The notes: a model not told the origin generated them from the letters alone. 12,417 bases of DNA from Pseudothermotoga sp. (GCA_028276125.1 JAPYWY010000019.1:1-12417), one strand, 5' to 3'. Positions 1-6,478 are shown, counted from the stretch's first letter. Numbers and translations are program-made.

Positions 1-1111
1 CGTCGGTCATGATCTTGCAGAAGTTTGGGACATCCAAAAGTACCGTCGGTTGAACCAAGGTATACTCGCGCGTTCCACCGATTGCAACTTTCGCGCCTTT
101 CTGTCTTGCTTCTTCGAACCAATCTATGATCCTTTTGGCGTTCTGTTCGTCTATCACAGGACCCATCTGCGTCTCTTCCTTCCTCGGATCGCCGACCTTC
201 ATCTTTTTGATCTTTTCAACGAGTCTATCAACGAAGTCTTTGTATATCTTTTTGTGCACGAAAACCCTTTGAACGGATATGCACACCTGGCCAGCGATCG
301 AAAAACCCCCAGAGATGGTCGCATCGACCGCTCTGTCTATGTTCGCGCTATCACAGACTATCATCGGCGTGTTCGAACCGAGTTCCAAAGAGAGTTTTTT
401 CAATCCAGCGTTTTGAGCGATCTGTTTTCCCACCTCGACGCTCCCTGTGAAGCTGACAAGTCTTATTCTTTCATCTTTCACCAACCTCATGCCGACCGTG
501 CCACCGGGTCCCGTCAGAACACTGAGGGCTTGCGGTGGCATACCAGCCTCGAGAAGGAGTTCACCGAGTATCAAGGCGTTCAAAGGCGTTTGCGAAGTTG
601 GCTTCACGATGATCGCGTTACCTGCGGCAATCGCTGGAGCGACCTTGTGTGCGCACAGAGCCAATGGAACGTTGAAAGGTACTATGGCCAGCACGATGCC
701 CACGGGTTCTCTGACGAAATAACCTCTCTTCTTTTCTGAACCTTTGACACTGTCGAAAGGCAGAGTCTCTCCGTGGATCCTCTTCACCTCTTCAGAAGCT
801 AATCTGAATATCTCCGCGGTTCTCTCTACCTCCGCCACTGCTTCCTTCATGGTTTTTCCGACTTCGTTGATCAATGTCTGAGCGATCCTGTCTCTGTTTT
901 GAAGGATCAGAGAAGCTGTGCTGAACAAGATCTCTGATCTTTTCCATGCGGGAGTTTTCTTCATGATCTTTGCACCTTCCAGTGCGCTCGAGATAGCCGT
1001 TTCGGTGTCTTCCTCTTCCGCAATGGGTACAGTGTCCACAACGGAACCGTCGTACGGGAATCGAACCTCTATCTTCTTTGGTCTATCGATCCACTTTCCA
1101 GCGACAAGCAT
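1..1111 (-). CDS. Aldehyde dehydrogenase (ALDH superfamily), C-terminus cut by window edge; candidate sulfolactaldehyde dehydrogenase
   Basis: NAD(P)-dependent aldehyde dehydrogenase that oxidises an aldehyde to its acid in the cytoplasm. About 370 of the usual ~475 residues are visible. Family landmarks are in order: PFNVP around residues 145-149 (oxyanion Asn147), VKPT with the cofactor Lys170, FTGS at 221-224, general base Glu243 in LELGSN, and nucleophile Cys277 in GQVC. The glutamate motif reads ELGSN rather than the commoner ELGG. It is the last visible gene of the minus-strand operon, 20 bases after the UxaA-type large subunit. The site AAGGGAGTGATC just after that gene's stop could serve the ATG at 1111 chosen here, the in-frame TTG at 1117, or the GTG at 1126; the TTG has the better spacing. 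Substrate is not readable from sequence. Context (transaldolase plus lyase) suggests a three-carbon aldehyde such as 3-sulfolactaldehyde; lactaldehyde and glyceraldehyde-type substrates are alternatives. Confidence 0.93.
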   Translation of the reverse strand, partial: MLVAGKWIDRPKKIEVRFPYDGSVVDTVPIAEEEDTETAISSALEGAKIMKKTPAWKRSEILFSTASLILQNRDRIAQTLINEVGKTMKEAVAEVERTAEIFRLASEEVKRIHGETLPFDSVKGSEKKRGYFVREPVGIVLAIVPFNVPLALCAHKVAPAIAAGNAIIVKPTSQTPLNALILGELLLEAGMPPQALSVLTGPGGTVGMRLVKDERIRLVSFTGSVEVGKQIAQNAGLKKLSLELGSNTPMIVCDSANIDRAVDATISGGFSIAGQVCISVQRVFVHKKIYKDFVDRLVEKIKKMKVGDPRKEETQMGPVIDEQNAKRIIDWFEEARQKGAKVAIGGTREYTLVQPTVLLDVPNFCKIMTD

Positions 1112-1131
1112 CTTCAAAACGATCACTCCCT

Positions 1132-2286
1132 TCACGCGCTCGGATAGAGCTTTGTGAGAACGAACTCTCTGTGGTTCAGTATCTCGGCCTTCACCATCCT
1201 GCCGTTCGCGGTCTCGACCACCCTTTTCCAGAGTATGTCGGCAGCCTGATCGAGATCCATCTCTCCTCTCAGCACCGCGGACACGTCGACGTCGATGTGT
1301 TCGGACATGTTCATCACAGTCTTTGGGTTGGCACTGATCTTCACCACAGGTTCGATCGGATTTCCTATGGGATTGCCCTGGCCCGTTGGAAAGAGGTGGA
1401 TCACGGCGCCAGCTGCGGCGAACAGCGTCACCGCCTCGGCTGCCGCAGAAGAGGTGTTCATGAAGTACAGACCTTTTCCTTTCGGTGGTTCGGCGTAGTC
1501 GAGTGCACCGTCGATCATCGCGTTACCTATCTTTTGGATGTTCCCGAGTGCCTTTTCCTCTATGGTGCTCAAACCACCCGCTATGTTCCCTTCGGTCGGT
1601 TGCGAACCGAGCAGGTCGACTCCTTGCGACTTGACCAACTGTTGGTACTCTTCGAAGAACTTCAAGAACTTTTCGCGTTCCTTTTGATCTTTGAACCTGC
1701 TCGCGACGATGTGTTCCGCTCCGGTCAGCTCGGTTGTTTCACCGAACAGGACCGTTCCACCGATGCTTAAAAACCTCTCTGTGAACCTTCCAACCACTTT
1801 GTTCGCGCCAAGGCCCGAAGTCGTGTCCGATTCACCACACTTCAAACTGATCATAAGTTCGCTGATGTCTACTGGCTCTCGACGCAGATTGGTGGCGTCT
1901 TCGACCATCTTCACCGCAGTCCTCATGACCTTTTCGATCGTCCTTATCTGTCCGTTACCTTCAACCCAGAAGGCCTCAACGGGTTTCTTCGTCTTCGCTA
2001 TGCCCTCCGCGACGATGGTGGTCCACTTTGGTTCAACTCCGACGACGATCGCCGCCGCAACGTTTGGGTTCGAGCCTGTGCCTATGAGCGTTTTGAAGAG
2101 GAGTTCGAGATCTTTTCCGAACTGAAGTCTTCCGTAAGGATGTGGTATGGCCAAAGTTCCTGCAACGGCCTTTTCCACCGTTTCCACCACGGCGTTGGAT
2201 ATGTCATCGACAGTTATCAAAAGAACGTAGTTCCTAACCCCCACCCTGCCGTTCTCTCTCCTATAGGCGAGTATCTGCCTCTCCAT
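1132..2286 (-). CDS. UxaA/GarD-family lyase, large subunit; SuyB-like (sulfolactate sulfo-lyase beta) rather than altronate dehydratase
   Basis: Large catalytic subunit of a two-subunit, probably iron-dependent lyase. The family includes altronate and galactarate dehydratases and SuyB of (2R)-3-sulfolactate sulfo-lyase, which releases sulfite and pyruvate. The 384 residues (about 42 kDa) fit SuyB. Seen: the family opening ENGRVGVRN (11-19); IPHPYGRLQFG (47-57), where altronate dehydratases as I recall them have a Cys after the glycine; SLKCGESDTTSG (147-158), where they have KCGGSD; FGETTELTGAEH (181-192); and EHIDVDVS (329-336). These variants resemble SuyB-type proteins as I remember them, a judgement from memory rather than an alignment. 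The start ATG directly follows the TGA of the small subunit, with GGGGGGTGA upstream, so the pair is translationally coupled and likely made in equal amounts. Family assignment is firm; substrate is inferred. Confidence 0.9.
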   Translation of the reverse strand: MERQILAYRRENGRVGVRNYVLLITVDDISNAVVETVEKAVAGTLAIPHPYGRLQFGKDLELLFKTLIGTGSNPNVAAAIVVGVEPKWTTIVAEGIAKTKKPVEAFWVEGNGQIRTIEKVMRTAVKMVEDATNLRREPVDISELMISLKCGESDTTSGLGANKVVGRFTERFLSIGGTVLFGETTELTGAEHIVASRFKDQKEREKFLKFFEEYQQLVKSQGVDLLGSQPTEGNIAGGLSTIEEKALGNIQKIGNAMIDGALDYAEPPKGKGLYFMNTSSAAAEAVTLFAAAGAVIHLFPTGQGNPIGNPIEPVVKISANPKTVMNMSEHIDVDVSAVLRGEMDLDQAADILWKRVVETANGRMVKAEILNHREFVLTKLYPSA

Positions 2287-2574
2287 TCAATTCACCCCCC
2301 ACCTGAGACTGCGTATGTTGTGGACGTGTACGTGTTCACCTTTTGAGATCTTCTTCGCCGCGATGCCTATGATCTCTCCATATTCTTTCACTTTCTCACC
2401 CTTCTCGATGTCTCTCAGCGCTATCTTGTGACCCAAGGGTATATCCTGTCGAACTTGGATTTCGTACTCTGTGTTCCCCTCCAGTGTCTTTCCGTAGGCA
2501 ACTTGTCCCTCTTTCAGATCGACGACGGCGACGCCCACATCGTCCCCATCTCTGTGAACTAAGAATCCCAACAT
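2287..2574 (-). CDS. UxaA-family lyase small subunit, SAF domain; SuyA-like
   Basis: Small SAF-domain subunit that partners the large UxaA-type subunit encoded immediately after it. In classical altronate dehydratase this domain is the N-terminus of one long chain; here, as in SuyA/SuyB, it is a separate 95-residue protein. Seen: FLVHRDGDDVGVAVVDL near the N-terminus (4-20), IPLGHKIALRDI in the centre (45-56), and a terminal GEHVHVHNIRSLRW (78-91) with the His-rich SAF signature. The opening FLVH...DDVGVAV and the HVHVHN(I/L)R ending fit SuyA-like proteins as I remember them. A strong GGGGGG site lies a few bases before the ATG, and the gene sits 15 bases after the transaldolase. The split-subunit form also occurs in some altronate dehydratases, so the split alone does not settle the substrate. 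Confidence 0.88.
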   Translation of the reverse strand: MLGFLVHRDGDDVGVAVVDLKEGQVAYGKTLEGNTEYEIQVRQDIPLGHKIALRDIEKGEKVKEYGEIIGIAAKKISKGEHVHVHNIRSLRWGVN

Positions 2575-2589
2575 CTTCCATCCCCCCTG

Positions 2590-3249
2590 TCATTTGTACA
2601 TCTGATCCCAAGAATCTTTGAAGATGTCCAATCCGAGGTTCGAGTAAGGGTTCTCAAAAGATCTCTTGTAAACCTCGAATGATGCGGTTATGATGTCTGC
2701 TCCCGCCAAAGCCGCTTCGGTGAAATGCCTGGCGGACCTGACGGCGGCAATCAAAATCTTCGACTTGAAACCGTAGTTTTTCACGGCCCTCACAACGTTG
2801 TTTATGAAATCCACGTCGTAATCACCGCGTTCTTCCTTCCAACCCACGAACGGACTTATGTAGTACGCGCCGAGCCTGGCAGCTTGCAAAGCTTGGACCA
2901 CGTTGAAAACCAACGTTACGTTCACCTTCACTCCCTTTTTGCTGAGCACGCTCAGCGCCTCGAAACCAGCCTCCGTTGCTGGTATCTTTATGACGAAGTT
3001 TTCACACATCGAAGCGATCCTCTGAGCTTCTTCAACCATGCTTTCAGCGTCGTTCAAGTGTGGATTCACTTCGATGCTCACGCTGATGTGCGTGTTCTCA
3101 ACCATGGGTTTGATCTTCTCGATGAACTGTTCGACTTTCATCTTGGCATTCGCAAGATGTCTGGGGTTCGTCGTGACACCGTCGATCTTCCACTTTTGGA
3201 TGGCGTACTCGATCTCGTCAAGTTTCGCACTGTCCAAGAAGAACAGCAT
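2590..3249 (-). CDS. Transaldolase / fructose-6-phosphate aldolase family (FSA/TalC type); candidate 6-deoxy-6-sulfofructose transaldolase
   Basis: Class I aldolase-type enzyme of the short TalC/FSA branch, 219 residues, full length. Seen: Asp6, GVTTNP (24-29), Schiff-base Lys88 in VIKIPATEAG, and Thr112 in NVTLVFNVVQA. Glu60 and Phe134 occupy positions that are Gln and Tyr in E. coli FSA; Glu and Phe at these sites are the transaldolase arrangement, since changing TalB Phe178 to Tyr makes an aldolase. The two FSA residues that hold the substrate phosphate, Arg134 and Ser166, align with Trp137 (SPFVGW) and Ala169 (ILIAAVRS) here, so the natural acceptor or donor probably differs at the far end. 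The gene lies 6 bases after the permease, whose stop codon is inside the ribosome site AAAGGGGTGA. With the dehydrogenase and SuyAB-like lyase downstream, a sulfofructose transaldolase role is plausible but unproven; an ordinary transaldolase is the alternative. Confidence 0.9.
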   Translation of the reverse strand: MLFFLDSAKLDEIEYAIQKWKIDGVTTNPRHLANAKMKVEQFIEKIKPMVENTHISVSIEVNPHLNDAESMVEEAQRIASMCENFVIKIPATEAGFEALSVLSKKGVKVNVTLVFNVVQALQAARLGAYYISPFVGWKEERGDYDVDFINNVVRAVKNYGFKSKILIAAVRSARHFTEAALAGADIITASFEVYKRSFENPYSNLGLDIFKDSWDQMYK

Positions 3250-3255
3250 GTTCTC

Positions 3256-4074
3256 TCACCCCTTTATGCCACCGGCCGAAAGGCCCCTTATTATGTACCT
3301 CTGAAGGCTCAACGTCACCGCGAACACGGGAAGCAACATTATCGTTCCTGCGGCGGACAACTGTCCCCACAGAGGCGCGTACTGACCCATGAACGCGTTG
3401 ACAACGATCGGAGCAGTCTTGGCCCTTGTGCCCGTCAGTACGAGAGCGTAGATGAACTCGTTCCAAGACATCAAGAAAGCGAAGACCGCGGCGACCACGA
3501 TCCCGGCAGAAGCGAGTGGGAAAAAGATCTTCAAGAATATCTGAAACGTTTTGCATCCATCCACTTTTGCCGCTTCTTCGTATTCTTTCGGGATCGACGA
3601 AAAGAACGGCAACAACAGCGCCACGACATAGGGCAAGTTGAAACTTATGTGCGCCAAAGAAAGTCCCAAGACGTTGTCGTTCAACCCGATCGATCTGAAG
3701 ATCATGTAGAAAGGAACTGCAAGAGATATCTGAGGTATCATTCGGACCATGAGCAAAATGAAGATCAGAGCGTCGTTGAACTTGAAGTTGAACCTGCTCA
3801 GCCCGTAGGCCGCCATCGAACCGAGCGACACAGAAACGAGCGCCGAAAGACTGGCAACAACGAAAGAATTTCTCAAAGATCTTGGAAATTCTCTATGTCT
3901 GAAGATCAGTTGGTAACTCCTCAAAGTTGGTTTGAAGTAGAAAGGATTCTTGCTCCAGATGTCTATGTCCCTCTTGAAACCGTTGACGATCACCACCATT
4001 ATTGGAAAAAGCTCAACCAGAACGATCAAGAGAGCCACCGACAGAACGACGAAGGAAATCACCCTTTTTCTCAT
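3256..4074 (-). CDS. ABC sugar transporter permease, MalG family
   Basis: Inner-membrane permease of a carbohydrate ABC importer (CUT1, MalG-like), 272 residues, full length. The N-terminus is basic (MRKR) followed by a long hydrophobic segment; several further hydrophobic stretches make about six membrane segments. The cytoplasmic EAA loop that contacts the ATPase is EYEEAAKVDGC (164-174), followed by IFLKIFFPL. SWNEF near residues 203-207 is typical of MalG. Its ATG overlaps the stop of the MalF-type gene by four bases (ATGA), so the two permease subunits are coupled. No ATP-binding subunit is encoded in the window; a shared ATPase elsewhere is likely, as is common for CUT1 systems. The transported sugar cannot be read from the permease. 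Confidence 0.94.
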   Translation of the reverse strand: MRKRVISFVVLSVALLIVLVELFPIMVVIVNGFKRDIDIWSKNPFYFKPTLRSYQLIFRHREFPRSLRNSFVVASLSALVSVSLGSMAAYGLSRFNFKFNDALIFILLMVRMIPQISLAVPFYMIFRSIGLNDNVLGLSLAHISFNLPYVVALLLPFFSSIPKEYEEAAKVDGCKTFQIFLKIFFPLASAGIVVAAVFAFLMSWNEFIYALVLTGTRAKTAPIVVNAFMGQYAPLWGQLSAAGTIMLLPVFAVTLSLQRYIIRGLSAGGIKG

Positions 4075-4913
4075 TCTACCTCACCACGCAGTCCGCGTTT
4101 GACCACGAAGTAGGATATGAAGAGTGCAACTATCAAGAGAAACACAGCGACAGAGGCAGCGTAGGAGAGTCTTCCAAACTCGAACGCTTGTTTGTGAATG
4201 TAGAGAGAAAGCAGCATCGTCGCGTTCGAGGGACCACCGTAGGTCATCACGTAAACTTCGGAAAAGATCCTCAGTGCATCTATCATCCTGAGAAGGAAAG
4301 CGGTCGCTATGACGGGCTTCAAGTAGGGTAACAGCACGTACCAAAACCTCTGGAAAAAGTTTGCACCATCTATCCTTGCTGCTTCGACGTACTCCGATGG
4401 CATCGAAGAGAGACCCGCGTAGATGATCATGAACATGAAAGGCCACATGCGCCAGATGTCCTGAAGGAGTATTGCTACGTACGCGTACCTCGTGTCCGCA
4501 AGCCAAGCGGTTGGTCCGAGCGAGATAAAGTTGAAGAAACTTGCCAAAACACCATAACTGGGCTGGAGCATCAAACGCCAGGTCAAACCCGAGAGGACAG
4601 GTAGCACGAAAACTGGGAGCATCAAGAGCGAGCGTAAAATTTTCGAGAACGGGAAATCCCTGTTAAAAAGGATAGCCACGAAGAGACCTATGATGAGCTC
4701 TATCGGTATCGCTATGGTTATGACACCGAACTGCAACCTCAGAGAGTGCCAAAAGTTCCTGTCCAATAGCATCTCCCTGTAGTGTTTCAGCCCAATGAAG
4801 TTCGTCTTTCCCAGATACAGAAGCTCTCTGTCGGTGAACGAAATCACCAGAGCGTAAATGACAGGATAAGCCAAGATCACGCCAACGACTATCAGAGCGG
4901 GCAGAACGAACAT
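4071..4913 (-). CDS. ABC sugar transporter permease, MalF family
   Basis: Partner permease of the CUT1 sugar importer, 280 residues with about six hydrophobic segments. The EAA loop is EYVEAARIDGA (174-184), followed by FWYVLLPYLKP, and the C-terminal region has TYGGPSNAT (224-232), both typical of MalF-like proteins. The only canonical in-frame start after the previous gene's stop is the ATG at 4913, but it lacks a well-placed ribosome site: the G-rich GAGGGGG lies over 20 bases upstream and inside a hairpin. The 12 in-frame codons before it (translating to a basic stretch ending RPFF) are open back to the stop of the binding-protein gene. The chain begins directly in the first membrane segment and lacks the usual basic cytoplasmic tail, so a non-canonical upstream start is possible. 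Translation probably depends on coupling to the gene before it. Confidence 0.92.
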   Translation of the reverse strand: MFVLPALIVVGVILAYPVIYALVISFTDRELLYLGKTNFIGLKHYREMLLDRNFWHSLRLQFGVITIAIPIELIIGLFVAILFNRDFPFSKILRSLLMLPVFVLPVLSGLTWRLMLQPSYGVLASFFNFISLGPTAWLADTRYAYVAILLQDIWRMWPFMFMIIYAGLSSMPSEYVEAARIDGANFFQRFWYVLLPYLKPVIATAFLLRMIDALRIFSEVYVMTYGGPSNATMLLSLYIHKQAFEFGRLSYAASVAVFLLIVALFISYFVVKRGLRGEVE

Positions 4914-4914
4914 G

Positions 4915-4942
4915 AAAAAGGGGCGAGGAACCGCCCCCTCTT
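4915..4942 (-). terminator. Intercistronic hairpin with T-run between binding protein and permease genes
   Basis: On the minus strand, AAGAGGGGGCG (4932-4942) can pair with CGCCCCTTTTT (4915-4925) around a 6-base loop. Six pairs are solid GC at the base of the loop and the outer part is A-U with G-U pairs. The right arm ends in five T's, immediately before the permease ATG. It can act as a leaky terminator or mRNA-stabilising stem that favours the binding protein over the permeases, a common arrangement in binding-protein operons. It also sequesters the only purine-rich ribosome-site candidate of the permease. Confidence 0.6.
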
Positions 4943-4949
4943 TTTTGGA

Positions 4950-6209
4950 TCAATAACCGTACTTCTTGAGGACTGCATTGATCTCCTCCACCATCCTATC
5001 TACGGCGACCTCAGGAGAAACCCTTCCAGATACCGCGTCGAGCCAGTTGTTCCTTATGACCTGTGAAACCTCGGGATACCTTTCGAACCTTGGTCTTTCA
5101 ATCGCGTACTGCATGGACTGATATATACCCAGGAACCACGGTCTTTCCTTGGAATAAACCGGATCTCTGAGCAGAGATTCCCTAGCAGGTGTCAATCCTT
5201 TCGGTATCAGTTTTCTGCCGGTCTCCACGGACATCCACCAGTAAGCGAACTCTGCAGCCGCTGTTTTTTCTTTCGCAGCGAGTGGTATTGCCACTATCCA
5301 GCACCCTCTCACAGCTGCAGTTTTCACCGGACCAGCCGGTGGTTCTGTGTAAACGACGTTGCCTGCAACGAGTGATTTTTCAGGATTTTCGATGTCCGGA
5401 ACCAGAGCTGGCCAGTTGAACATAGAAAAGACCTCTCCTCTTGAGAACGCTGCAACCCTTTCAGCGTGTCCATAATCCAGCGCACCGGGTGGCGCGTACT
5501 TCAAGAGCTCCTTGTAGAAGTTGATCGCTTCGATGGCCTTCTGCTTGTCCAAGACCACGTTGTAGCCTTTGTCTGTGACTTGAAGAACCTTGGTACCGAA
5601 GCTTTCGAACATCCAGATCGCTTCGCAGGTGGCACCTTCCGTTGGTTTTGTGAACGGAGCCCAACCGTAGATACCTTTTTTCGACAAGAACTTTGCCATA
5701 TCCAGAAGTTCCTGCAGAGTCTTGGGAACTCTCATTTCATAGCCGTATTCTTTCTTGAACTCGTCCTTGTACTTTTCGATGATGTCTTTTCTGGTCAGCC
5801 ATATGTACACGTTTGCGTTGACGGGCAGTCCCTTGAACTCTCCTTTCCACTGGCCAGCTTCCAAGGCCAACGGCATGATGTCTGCCATGCTTGGTCGTGT
5901 ATAGAATTTAGTCTCAGGCCACTGTGCGAACGACAACAGCAGAGGAGCAACCAAAGGTATGTTCGGTTCGTCCACAGCGATGAGATCGTAGTCCGACCTT
6001 TCCGCAGTCACGCTGATCAACGTCTTCTGAAGTAACGTGGCGCTTGGTACAAGTTCAAGCTCTACCTTGATGCCGGTCTTCTTCTCGAACTCGGGCAGGC
6101 CTTCTCTGAGAGCTTGTGTGAGCGCATCGTCCCAGAGCAGAACACGAACGGTCGCAGCCATGAGCGTGAGTGTGAGAAAAATTGCCAGACAGACCAACCA
6201 CTTCCTCAC
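4950..6209 (-). CDS. ABC transporter sugar-binding protein (extracellular solute-binding protein family 1)
   Basis: Exported sugar-binding protein of the CUT1 importer, first gene of the operon. A signal peptide is clear: MRKW, a hydrophobic core LVCLAIFLTLTLMAA, then the mature start TVRVLLWDD. There is no lipobox cysteine after the core, so it is probably periplasmic rather than lipid-anchored. The mature N-terminus, with FEKKTGIKVELELVPS soon after, is standard for the family, and RYPEVSQVIRNNWLDAVSG near the end is also typical. I chose the GTG at 6209 (419 residues): the ribosome site GGGGGG (6216-6221) is 6 bases upstream, whereas the ATG at 6215 touches it. A longer reading from a GTG at 6251 is unlikely because it lies at the predicted transcription start. 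The ligand is unknown; the operon suggests a sugar or sulfonated sugar. Confidence 0.93.
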   Translation of the reverse strand: MRKWLVCLAIFLTLTLMAATVRVLLWDDALTQALREGLPEFEKKTGIKVELELVPSATLLQKTLISVTAERSDYDLIAVDEPNIPLVAPLLLSFAQWPETKFYTRPSMADIMPLALEAGQWKGEFKGLPVNANVYIWLTRKDIIEKYKDEFKKEYGYEMRVPKTLQELLDMAKFLSKKGIYGWAPFTKPTEGATCEAIWMFESFGTKVLQVTDKGYNVVLDKQKAIEAINFYKELLKYAPPGALDYGHAERVAAFSRGEVFSMFNWPALVPDIENPEKSLVAGNVVYTEPPAGPVKTAAVRGCWIVAIPLAAKEKTAAAEFAYWWMSVETGRKLIPKGLTPARESLLRDPVYSKERPWFLGIYQSMQYAIERPRFERYPEVSQVIRNNWLDAVSGRVSPEVAVDRMVEEINAVLKKYGY

Positions 6210-6257
6210 AGACATCCCCCCTACGTTTGGATTTTGAAAAGAACCGTTCACACATTT

Positions 6258-6286
6258 ATTCTAAAAGTGGTATTACCACTTTTCAA
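6258..6286 (-). promoter_or_regulatory. Sigma-A-type promoter of the catabolic operon
   Basis: On the minus strand, -35 TTGAAA (6281-6286) and -10 TAGAAT (6258-6263) are separated by exactly 17 bases. Each box differs from consensus at one position. Transcription should begin near 6251, leaving a leader of about 40 bases before the chosen GTG start of the binding protein. Confidence 0.8.
6263..6283. promoter_or_regulatory. 21-bp palindromic operator, GntR/FadR-type (TGGT-N3-ACCA core)
   Basis: Perfect inverted repeat: arms AAAAGTGGTA (6263-6272) and TACCACTTTT (6274-6283) around one T. The core TGGT-ATT-ACCA follows the TGGTnnnACCA pattern of the FadR branch of GntR regulators. It fills the 17-bp promoter spacer and touches both boxes, so a bound protein would block RNA polymerase, which indicates repression relieved by an inducer. 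No regulator gene is in the window. A lone half-site, CCACTTTT, lies at 6369-6376 and may be chance. Confidence 0.75.
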
Positions 6287-6426
6287 GTGTCGTTTTTGAT
6301 CTTTTTTGTCTGTTATCACTGAAGATCTTAGCTCTAAGAGGTTTTTTGACATTACTTTGAGGATATCTCCACTTTTCTCTCGTTATCTTATTGGATCTAA
6401 CTTTTAATACTTTGTTTTTATGTACG

Positions 6427-6455
6427 AGTATCACAGTTCACGCAACCAAAGTCAA
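6427..6455 (-). promoter_or_regulatory. Possible second upstream promoter toward the operon
   Basis: TTGACT (5 of 6 consensus bases) at 6450-6455 and GATACT (4 of 6) at 6427-6432 on the minus strand, 17 bases apart. It would give a transcript with a leader of about 210 bases that crosses the operator. The -10 box is weak and this may be chance in AT-rich DNA. Confidence 0.3.
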
Positions 6456-6478
6456 TCAAAATGGTGATAAAACCTTTC

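Noticed and set aside
50..739. 229-residue plus-strand open frame at the left edge
   Set aside because: It is antisense to the aldehyde dehydrogenase, whose catalytic motifs are all intact on the minus strand.
1132..2574. Altronate dehydratase of a uronate pathway as the firm call for the lyase
   Set aside because: The family fits, but no uronate isomerase, tagaturonate reductase, KDG kinase or KDG aldolase is present and key motifs differ. Kept as the main alternative rather than the call.
2725..4113. 462-residue plus-strand open frame
   Set aside because: It lies antisense across the boundary of the transaldolase and MalG-type genes, is rich in Arg, His and Gln with no domain pattern, and has no ribosome site. 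The minus-strand genes are unmistakable, so this is a shadow of their codon bias.
6210..6251. Longer binding-protein reading starting at GTG 6251
   Set aside because: The predicted transcription start is about 6251, there is no ribosome site, and the extra 14 residues would precede the signal peptide. The GTG at 6209 has a properly spaced site.
6326..6347. Plus-strand terminator-like element: TCTTAG-CT-CTAAGA then TTTTTT
   Set aside because: The stem is short and AT-rich with almost no loop, and no plus-strand gene lies upstream to be terminated.
6346..6351. Perfect TTGACA on the plus strand
   Set aside because: No -10 box occurs 16-18 bases downstream and no plus-strand gene follows.
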